DNA of 29,965 bases, from the IMG/VR virus record IMGVR_UViG_3300040801_001809, positions 1 through 29,965 of that record; one strand, written 5' to 3'. Every line of letters begins with the position of its first letter. The stretch's first letter is position 1. Positions 24,000-29,965 of the stretch are shown one piece after another. The notes below the pieces were generated by a model, which ran no database searches, was not told the DNA's origin, and saw nothing but the letters and a program-made list of their open reading frames with translations. Source of the DNA: a virus. Position numbers and translations under genes: made by a program.

Positions 24000-24206
24000 A
24001 TGTCAAATGAACCATTAAAACAATTTTTGGCAGCAATTGCAAGAGACGATTACGTTGAAGCAGACAAACATTTTCCAAATGTTGTAAAAACAGCTACAAA
24101 TAATGTTATAAATAAACGTAAGCCAGCAATATTAGACGCTATCAATGCAAATGCATCAGAAGTAGCAAACAAGACTCTAAAGGATGCTGATAAACCTGGA
24201 GAATGA
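24000..24206 (+). CDS. 67: Prohead core protein, gp67-like
   Basis: 68 residues after AGGAG. Position between portal and protease is that of T4 gene 67/68, and the N-terminus (PLKQFLAAIARDDYVEADKHF) resembles T4 gp67 (LIEAIKSNDLVAARKLF). A minor scaffold component degraded by gp21 in T4. The acidic C-terminal tail of T4 gp67 is absent. Stop and next ATG are one base apart. Confidence 0.7.
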   Translation: MSNEPLKQFLAAIARDDYVEADKHFPNVVKTATNNVINKRKPAILDAINANASEVANKTLKDADKPGE

Positions 24207-24207
24207 T

Positions 24208-24915
24208 ATGACTCTTGTATTAATCACAGAAGCAGAGAACTACTTTGATCGACCAATGGAAGTTATTGTTGAGCAAACCAAGCTTGATGATGGTAGAACT
24301 TCCAGACAATATTTTATGGAAGGTCCATTCATTCAGACTGAAATAAAAAATAGAAATGGTCGAAACTATGGGTTAGATCTCATGACTAGATGTGTAGACA
24401 AATATAAGAGGGAAAGAATGGACCCTAATTTTGGTCTTCGTTCTTTTGGTGAACTTGGACACCCTGAAGGTGTTGAAATTAATTTAGATAAAGTTTGTAT
24501 GTATACCACCAGTTTGGATTGGCAAGGTAAAGACTGTATTGGTAAAGCGAAAGTTTTAACCAATCACCCATGCGGAAGAATTCTACAAACTTTCTTAGAA
24601 GATAAATTAAGAATTGGTGTATCAACTCGTGGTCTTGGTGCTCTTTCAGAAGATGAGAACCCAGATGGATCTAAAGATGTTGATGCATATGAAATGATCG
24701 CAATCGATGCTGTCGCTGACCCTTCTGCACCAAAAGGATTTGTAGACGGTATCTTAGAAAACAAACAATACATTGTAAAAGACGATGGTGTTATTTTAGA
24801 ATGTTATGAAGGTTTACAACAAAAAGTGAGTGTTCTACCAAGAAAATTAGAAGAGCGTGCCCAGCACTTTGCTAACGCATTAACTGAGTTTTTGGATGGA
24901 ATAAAAAAATCTTGA
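24208..24915 (+). CDS. 21: Prohead protease gp21
   Basis: 235 residues from ATG 24208; GGAG 6-9 bases upstream and the preceding gene's stop favour this over ATG 24184. Serine protease that cuts scaffold, gp23 and internal proteins after [L/I]xE during head maturation. Catalytic His85 in GELGHPEG and Ser139 in GVSTRGLGAL correspond to T4 His85 and Ser140; IAIDAVADPSAP follows. TEIKNRNGRNY matches the T4 AEVVNRNKRLY strand. Confidence 0.94.
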   Translation: MTLVLITEAENYFDRPMEVIVEQTKLDDGRTSRQYFMEGPFIQTEIKNRNGRNYGLDLMTRCVDKYKRERMDPNFGLRSFGELGHPEGVEINLDKVCMYTTSLDWQGKDCIGKAKVLTNHPCGRILQTFLEDKLRIGVSTRGLGALSEDENPDGSKDVDAYEMIAIDAVADPSAPKGFVDGILENKQYIVKDDGVILECYEGLQQKVSVLPRKLEERAQHFANALTEFLDGIKKS

Positions 24916-24935
24916 AATTAACACGCATTTGAATT

Positions 24936-24943
24936 TATAAATA
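24936..24943 (+). promoter_or_regulatory. T4-type late promoter of gp22-gp23
   Basis: Exact TATAAATA 34 bases before gp22, giving the scaffold and capsid genes a second, closer promoter; TAGGAGAC is the ribosome site. Confidence 0.8.
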
Positions 24944-24976
24944 ATAGGTGATTCAACGATTATAGGAGACGCTGCT

Positions 24977-26122
24977 ATGGCAAAGTCAGATAATAACGCT
25001 AAGAATGTTCTTGAAGCTCTGCTTGAAGGAACTGATTATTCAGAAGTTTTAACAGAACAACAGAGAACAAAACTTACTGAGCTTATTAATGAAACTGTTG
25101 ACGCAAGAGTATCTGCAAAAGAAACTCTTCTCACTGAAGAGTTCGAAAAGAAAGAGACAGAACTCAAAGAGTCAGTTGAGGCTGAAAAGCAGCGTTTACT
25201 AACTGAAGCTGAAGAAAACGAGAAGGTTCTCGTTGAGCAAGCTGAAAGCTACAAGAAAGAACTTGAAGAAGCTGCATTACGTCAGACTAAGGAATTCAAG
25301 GAAAATGCTGAAGCTAAGCTTGCTGAAAAAGCTGAATTACTAAGAGAAAAGTTGGAAAGTATGGTTTACGCTGAAGCTAAAGCATACAAAAAAAAGAAAG
25401 ACGCAGCCCTTGTAGAAGAGGTTAAACAATTTAAGGGTGAAATGATCGAAAAGGTTAGTGACTATATGGAAGCTAAGCTTGAAGACATGATCCCACATGA
25501 AATTTTGGAGTCTGCGGCTAAGTTGGACGTTTATGAACCACTTGTCACTGGTATTATGGAGAACTTCTCCAGAAACTTTGTCAAGCTTGATGATACATCA
25601 TATCAATTGATTAAAGAGTCCAAAGAACACATTACACGCCTTGAAAATGATCTCCAAGCTGAGAAGAAGCGAAACATCACTCTTCTCAAGGAGAAGAAAG
25701 AAGTTGAAAAAAATGTGAAAGTCGAGGCACTCACTGAAGGACTCACTTCAGATCAACGCTCAAGAGCAAAGAAGCTTCTTGAAGGTTTTGACGCAGACGA
25801 ACTTGATGGTCGTTGGGCAAAGGTAAGAGACATTGTTCTTGAATCTGAAAGAAAGCCAGCACCAAAGAAGACTGAAAAGAAGCCAGAACAGAAGACTCAA
25901 CCACTCAACGAGAACGATGATAAGAACACCAAGAAAGATGAACCAGCAAAGACACAGCAAGATGACGCTGTTATCAACATGCAAGTCAAGAAGGTTCTCA
26001 AAGAAGGTGTTGTAGAAGATGAGAAGCCAGAAGTTAAGAAAGAATCTGAAACTCTTAATGAAAGTGAACAGCGTGTTCAACAGTGGGCATCTAAAGTCAA
26101 GCCAAAATATATGAACGGATGA
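24977..26122 (+). CDS. 22: Prohead scaffold protein gp22
   Basis: 381 residues, almost all Glu/Lys/Ala coiled coil (for example KKETELKESVEAEKQRLL), as in T4 gp22 (269 residues). Identified by composition and by its place between gp21 and gp23. LTEGLTSDQRSRAKKLLEGF near 255-275 is a conserved-looking block. The C-terminus (LNESEQRVQQWASKVKPKY) may carry the capsid-binding end. Many LxE triplets agree with destruction by gp21. It is longer than in T4 through a charged linker (about 290-350). Confidence 0.88.
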   Translation: MAKSDNNAKNVLEALLEGTDYSEVLTEQQRTKLTELINETVDARVSAKETLLTEEFEKKETELKESVEAEKQRLLTEAEENEKVLVEQAESYKKELEEAALRQTKEFKENAEAKLAEKAELLREKLESMVYAEAKAYKKKKDAALVEEVKQFKGEMIEKVSDYMEAKLEDMIPHEILESAAKLDVYEPLVTGIMENFSRNFVKLDDTSYQLIKESKEHITRLENDLQAEKKRNITLLKEKKEVEKNVKVEALTEGLTSDQRSRAKKLLEGFDADELDGRWAKVRDIVLESERKPAPKKTEKKPEQKTQPLNENDDKNTKKDEPAKTQQDDAVINMQVKKVLKEGVVEDEKPEVKKESETLNESEQRVQQWASKVKPKYMNG

Positions 26123-26172
26123 ATTGAAATTTAACTTAACAAACAAAAACTTTCTACAGGGGAGAAAAAATC

Positions 26173-27534
26173 ATGAAAATGACTACAGAAATGTTACTTG
26201 AAAAGTGGGATCCTATGGTCGCACACATCAAGTCAGAAAGAAAGCAGGTTCTTACTGCAAAACTTCTTGAGAACGAAGAGAAGTGGTTTAACAAGCAGAT
26301 TCTAACTGAGTCTGGTACTGCTGCTGAAGCAGGTGTTGGTTGTGCAGATGGTACTGTCAACCAGGCAATTCACGCACAACAGGGTATTGCTAAGTACATG
26401 GGTATCGCAATGCCACTCGTTGCTCGTGTTTTCCCAGAGCTTATCACTAACGATCTTGTTGGTGTTCAGCCAATGTTCACTCCAGTTGGTCTAGCATACG
26501 CATTGCGTTATCGCTACCAGAGTGGTGACGTTGCTGGTGTCGAAGCTGCATACAACACTGTTTACCAACAGTACTCTGGTTCTGTCGATGCATCTGCTGC
26601 TGACATCACTGGTAACGCAGCAATCGCTCAGTACGGTAACCATGAGACTATTGGTACTGGTGGTGCAGTTGCTGACATCACTGGTAATGGTCTTACTCAG
26701 GGTGCTAATGGCTACCCAACAGCTTATGGTGAGCGTCTCGACACTCTCAATAAGGTCTGTGGTGGCGAAACTGATAGCATTCGTGAAATGGGTCTTACTA
26801 TTGAGAAGAAAGAGATCACTGCTCACACTCGTAAGCTCAAGGCTCGTTGGACTCTTGAAGCTCAGCAAGACTTGGCAAACATGCACAATGTTGACGTTGA
26901 AGAAGAGTTGACTGACCTTCTTGCATACGAGATCGCAGCAGAAATCGATCTTGAAATCAAGAACAGAATCATCTACCGTGCAGTTCAGGGTGGTGTTCTT
27001 ACTTGGGACTATGGTACTGTTGGTGTTGCAAATGGTACTGCTGATGGTCGTTGGGAACAAGAGAAGTTCCGTACTCTCTACACTGTCTTCTTGAAGGCAT
27101 CAAACGAGATTGCAATCGCAACTCGTCGTGGAGCAGGTAACTTCATCATCGCTTCCCCAGGTGTTGTCGCTGCTGTCGAGTCTCTCGACAACTTCTTGAT
27201 CGCACCAGTTAGTGCAAGCATGAACACTGAAGTTAGTGGTGTAGCTAAGGTCGGTACTCTTGGTCGTTTCACTGTCTATCGTGACAGCTTTGCAGCAGAA
27301 GACTACGCAGTAGTTGGCTACAAGGGTCCAAAGGACAACGATGCTGGTATCGTTTACTGCCCATATGTTCCAGTTATGTTCAGCCGTACTACACAGGTTG
27401 AAAGCTTCCAGCCAGTTATTGGTGTCATGACTCGTTATGGCATCTGTGATAACTTGTTCGGTGCTGAGAACTACTATCGCTTCATCAAGATCGTCGGTCT
27501 ACAGAACTCCAGCTTGGCTGGTTCTCGTAACTGA
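26173..27534 (+). CDS. 23: Major capsid protein gp23
   Basis: 453 residues after GGGGAG. HK97-fold capsid protein; the N-terminal propeptide (MKMTTEMLLEKWDPM and on) should be cut by gp21 after LTE (L44-T45-E46), so the mature protein starts SGTAAEAGVG. T4-like blocks follow: ELITNDLVGVQPM, KAARW-type KLKARWTLEAQQDL, EIDLEIKNRII and DNLFGAENYYRFIKI. Codon choice differs from its neighbours (many GGT, CGT, AAC, CTC), giving higher GC, as expected of the most abundant phage protein. Followed by a strong terminator. Confidence 0.96.
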   Translation: MKMTTEMLLEKWDPMVAHIKSERKQVLTAKLLENEEKWFNKQILTESGTAAEAGVGCADGTVNQAIHAQQGIAKYMGIAMPLVARVFPELITNDLVGVQPMFTPVGLAYALRYRYQSGDVAGVEAAYNTVYQQYSGSVDASAADITGNAAIAQYGNHETIGTGGAVADITGNGLTQGANGYPTAYGERLDTLNKVCGGETDSIREMGLTIEKKEITAHTRKLKARWTLEAQQDLANMHNVDVEEELTDLLAYEIAAEIDLEIKNRIIYRAVQGGVLTWDYGTVGVANGTADGRWEQEKFRTLYTVFLKASNEIAIATRRGAGNFIIASPGVVAAVESLDNFLIAPVSASMNTEVSGVAKVGTLGRFTVYRDSFAAEDYAVVGYKGPKDNDAGIVYCPYVPVMFSRTTQVESFQPVIGVMTRYGICDNLFGAENYYRFIKIVGLQNSSLAGSRN

Positions 27535-27560
27535 TCTGACTTGATCAGATAGAAACCATA

Positions 27561-27594
27561 AAAAGTGGGGAAGTTTAACTTCCCCACTTTTTTT
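27561..27594 (+). terminator. Strong rho-independent terminator after gp23
   Basis: AAAAGTGGGGAAG (27561-27573) pairs with CTTCCCCACTTTT (27579-27591), 5-base loop, T-run to 27594. Confidence 0.95.
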
Positions 27595-27620
27595 ACCTAT
27601 TTATTTCCTTAATATATAAG

Positions 27621-27628
27621 TATAAATA
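27621..27628 (+). promoter_or_regulatory. T4-type late promoter of the fibre-like gene
   Basis: Exact TATAAATA 54 bases before ATG 27682, just beyond the gp23 terminator. Confidence 0.78.
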
Positions 27629-27681
27629 AAGTTGAACTTTAAATACATTCACATCTCTGGATAGTGGAAAGGGAGCTACGA

Positions 27682-29529
27682 ATGGCTGACGAATGGGTAG
27701 TAAGAAAAGGTCTGATTATCAGACCTCTTGAAGGCTTTACTAATGAAGTCTTACTTGTCGATGCAAATGGAAAAGTTATAGCTTCTGGAGTAACACTAGA
27801 AAATATTACTGGTGGCATTAGTGGAAACTATACTCTTTTAACAAACAACGGGTCTGATATTGAAACCATGGAGTTGAGTGGTGGAATTCCAACTTCATTA
27901 GTTCCAGATGCTTCTGGAGCTTATGATTTGGGATCACCAGATAGACCTTGGAGAGAATTATATCTTACAGGTAATACAATGTACCTTGATGGTCAACCTA
28001 TTGCTATAGATGGAAATAGACTAACATTTCAAAACACAAAAACTCTTGCGTACACTGACGAGATTAGTGCTAGTGTATCATCTGAATTGAATAAGTATCA
28101 ACCATCTACAGTATCAAGAAGTATAAATTCGGCTTCCCATGGATTTAGCACTGGAGATGTTGTTACTCTCAAAAATCCAACTCAATATTGGTTCGGCTTT
28201 GATGTTGGTTCTCCTGTTACTCCAGGTACTTTTTCTGTGAGTAATTTTAATGGTTTCGGTGCTGGTGCTGCATATAACACTGGTTATCCAAATGGAAGTG
28301 GAAACTATGCTGAATTTGATGGAAATGGCAATATAACACAACTTCATGGTCATATTGTTTATAGTTTCATTCCAGAAAATGACACTGACTGGAATGCAGA
28401 CTTTTCATCTTCTGGACTTACTAATAACAAATCTAACATTGGTGATAACGCTGGCGAAGGTATCTTATGGATATTAGACGAGGGTAATGGATTTGATCCA
28501 GATACTGCAAGAGGTATTCTTGCACTTCAAACAGTCGGAGGTACAGAACATAAAGTCTATGTAAGAGACACCATAGGGGGAGATTGGATACTTCAAAACA
28601 CATATTCTGGTAGACTCGCCCAAAATGGTACATCAAATAGACATGTTGCCATAATAAGAAGTTTTTCAACAGTTACTCTTTCAAGAGAAGCTTCATGGAG
28701 TGAATCTATTACTTTTGATGCTGATGATCTAACAGATAAAAAGATTTATGCTGGATTCTTTGTAGCAACTTCTTCTGAAAGAAGAGCTTTAGTTACTGAT
28801 AGTACATGGAAACCCGACGAAACAACTACATTCTGGACTCTCGCTCAGTCAGACGATAATGAGAAAAACGGATTGATCGGTGTAGCAAATGTCAAAGATG
28901 GCAACAATTTTGATATCTATACTGGTGGATATATAGATTTTCTTAGCGGACTAACAGAAGGTAAGATATATTATCTTAGCACCACCCCAGGAGAAGTTAG
29001 AAGCACAAAACCATCGTCAGGAAATATAATTCAAGTATACACTGCTCTTTCTTCTACAGAGGCGATAATAGGTTCTACAACGGTAGTTGAAAAGGAAGAA
29101 AAAGCTACAAGCATAACTTTTGGCGATCTAGGCGATGTGGATGTAACTACTGTTCCTGTATCTGCTGGTCAATATCTTGTATATGACGGAACTAATTTTG
29201 TCAATGCTTATGATGAGTATAGCAGATCTGAAGCAGCTACTAATAAGACATGGATTGATGGAAAGAGAATTTATAGAAAGGTACTAGATTTTGGAGCACT
29301 TCCTAATAATACTTCAAAAGAAGTCGCCCATGGTATAACAGGGCTTGATCAATTTACAAGTATTTCAGCAATATCAACTGATGGAACCAATACTTTAGTG
29401 CTTCCATACATTGGTGATGGGACAGATTCAATAAATGTATTCAGATCTGGATCTAATATTCGTATCACAACTAATGATAATAGAAGTTCCCATCAATGCG
29501 ATGTTATACTTGAATATACAAAGTTATGA
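27682..29529 (+). CDS. Fibre-like / receptor-binding virion protein
   Basis: 615 residues from ATG 27682, chosen over GTG 27664 because AAAGGGAG lies 7 bases upstream. N-terminus is beta-rich; a segment YDLGSPDRPWRELYLTGNTM (about 80-100) is the repeat seen in many phage tail fibres. The middle (150-420) is Gly/Ser/Thr-rich and unrecognised. The last 95 residues, from WIDGKRIYRKVLDFG through VAHGIT to DVILEYTK, are a terminal domain common in marine phage tail proteins (from memory). Own late promoter. It may be a tail or head fibre; the partner is unknown. Confidence 0.72.
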   Translation: MADEWVVRKGLIIRPLEGFTNEVLLVDANGKVIASGVTLENITGGISGNYTLLTNNGSDIETMELSGGIPTSLVPDASGAYDLGSPDRPWRELYLTGNTMYLDGQPIAIDGNRLTFQNTKTLAYTDEISASVSSELNKYQPSTVSRSINSASHGFSTGDVVTLKNPTQYWFGFDVGSPVTPGTFSVSNFNGFGAGAAYNTGYPNGSGNYAEFDGNGNITQLHGHIVYSFIPENDTDWNADFSSSGLTNNKSNIGDNAGEGILWILDEGNGFDPDTARGILALQTVGGTEHKVYVRDTIGGDWILQNTYSGRLAQNGTSNRHVAIIRSFSTVTLSREASWSESITFDADDLTDKKIYAGFFVATSSERRALVTDSTWKPDETTTFWTLAQSDDNEKNGLIGVANVKDGNNFDIYTGGYIDFLSGLTEGKIYYLSTTPGEVRSTKPSSGNIIQVYTALSSTEAIIGSTTVVEKEEKATSITFGDLGDVDVTTVPVSAGQYLVYDGTNFVNAYDEYSRSEAATNKTWIDGKRIYRKVLDFGALPNNTSKEVAHGITGLDQFTSISAISTDGTNTLVLPYIGDGTDSINVFRSGSNIRITTNDNRSSHQCDVILEYTKL

Positions 29530-29543
29530 TAAATACATAAATA
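29528..29543 (+). promoter_or_regulatory. Two tandem late-promoter-like octamers
   Basis: GATAAATA and CATAAATA side by side, each one mismatch from TATAAATA, starting two bases before the end of the fibre gene. The only gene they could serve starts at 29657. The 29530-29656 gap otherwise holds only short frames without start codons. Confidence 0.45.
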
Positions 29544-29656
29544 GTTCTAATAACCAGCAGAAATGCGTGTCGTAAAGACGAAAAAATTCAATTAAATCAG
29601 CAACAACTCAAGAAGAATTAGATTCAATCGTAGATAATAGATAATGGAGCAAAATT

Positions 29657-29965
29657 ATGTATGAAAAAACAATTGCAAATGACCATTTAATATTTGAGAT
29701 TTCTCTTCCTGGAACATTGACTAAAGTATCTACTTTGTTATCTCCAGCAGATAAAATCGAATATGACAATAAATTATCTGAACATATCGAAGGATATCCG
29801 AATGGATATCGCAGAGTTGTCGTAGATGGATATATTGTATCTGAGTCTACTCTTTATGTTGCTCACAAATCTGGTGGTGCTGAAGATTCCATTGCTGCTA
29901 ATATTCAATATACATTTCCAGTTTCTGACTGGTTAGAGAAATCTTATGTAAGAGGTTCTGGTACT
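29657..29965 (+). CDS. Start of an unknown late protein (cut by window end)
   Basis: 103 codons open to the end of the window from ATG 29657, with GGAG 8-11 bases upstream. Begins MYEKTIANDHLIFEISLPG, continues with beta-rich sequence and ends in WLEKSYVRGSGT. No family recognised. Position after a fibre-like gene suggests another virion protein. Confidence 0.7.
   Translation, partial: MYEKTIANDHLIFEISLPGTLTKVSTLLSPADKIEYDNKLSEHIEGYPNGYRRVVVDGYIVSESTLYVAHKSGGAEDSIAANIQYTFPVSDWLEKSYVRGSGT

Noticed and set aside
26491-27060. A 189-codon open frame on the minus strand inside gp23, and a 129-codon plus frame at 26522-26911
   Set aside because: gp23 is unmistakable, and its strong codon bias keeps other frames open. 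The shadow products are Val/Leu/Thr/Ser-rich low-complexity with no ribosome site.
1-29965. tRNA genes, CRISPR arrays, IS elements, attachment sites
   Set aside because: No T-loop-like TTCRANY with cloverleaf context, no regularly spaced repeats and no transposase or integrase were seen by eye; a tRNA or covariance scan would be decisive.

Overview
The window is a piece of a T4-like myovirus genome (tailed phage, T4 superfamily). The evidence is the head-gene order portal gp20, prohead core gp67, prohead protease gp21, scaffold gp22, major capsid gp23, together with gp4, gp46/gp47, gp55, UvsY, UvsW and RNase H homologues, and copies of the T4-type late promoter octamer TATAAATA in front of the structural genes. 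The DNA is AT-rich (roughly 35-37% GC by eye). No host gene, tRNA, IS element or CRISPR array is visible and the host cannot be named. Host-dependent hints are a class II (B12-dependent) ribonucleotide reductase and a cobalamin adenosyltransferase, which imply a host that supplies cobalamin.

Layout. 44-1120 (-): GT-B glycosyltransferase. 1260-4885 (+): late sigma factor gp55, then the gp47/gp46 recombination nuclease. 4914-5941 (+): a small Lys/Gly-rich protein and a zincin metalloprotease behind a late promoter. 5936-9692 (-): class II RNR, a DUF5522-like Cys-rich frame, a short class I release factor that needs a +1 frameshift, and a cobalamin adenosyltransferase. 9974-11656 (+): a late multidomain protein ending in a HAD phosphatase. 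About 11775-12099: a gene-free, GC-rich, hairpin-rich segment with a near-consensus promoter, probably a non-coding RNA. 12152-16015 (-): UvsY, UvsW and a tandem GT2 glycosyltransferase. 16116-20227 (+): late operon with two unknown proteins (one nuclease-like plus GNAT-like), a zinc ribbon, a RuvC-like resolvase and an acidic protein that contains a copy of the gp23 N-arm. 20276-21729 (+): RNase H/FEN and a small unknown protein. 21712-22173 (-): gp4 head-completion nuclease. 22328-27534 (+): the head operon, closed by a strong terminator. 27682-end (+): a fibre-like protein and the start of another gene.

How it works together. Sigma70-type promoters drive the minus-strand metabolic and recombination genes plus gp47/46 and rnh. 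gp55 would redirect host RNA polymerase to the TATAAATA promoters, nearly all on the plus strand, for heads, fibres and candidate packaged proteins. UvsY, UvsW, gp46/47, RNase H and RuvC form a recombination-dependent replication and resolution set. RNR and the adenosyltransferase supply deoxynucleotides and their cofactor.

The items most worth follow-up are the prfB-like frameshift inside an RF1-like phage release factor, the copy of the mature gp23 N-terminus (with its cleavage motif) inside another late protein, two sigma70 promoters built into inverted repeats that would hide the ribosome binding site on read-through RNA, and the structured RNA candidate.
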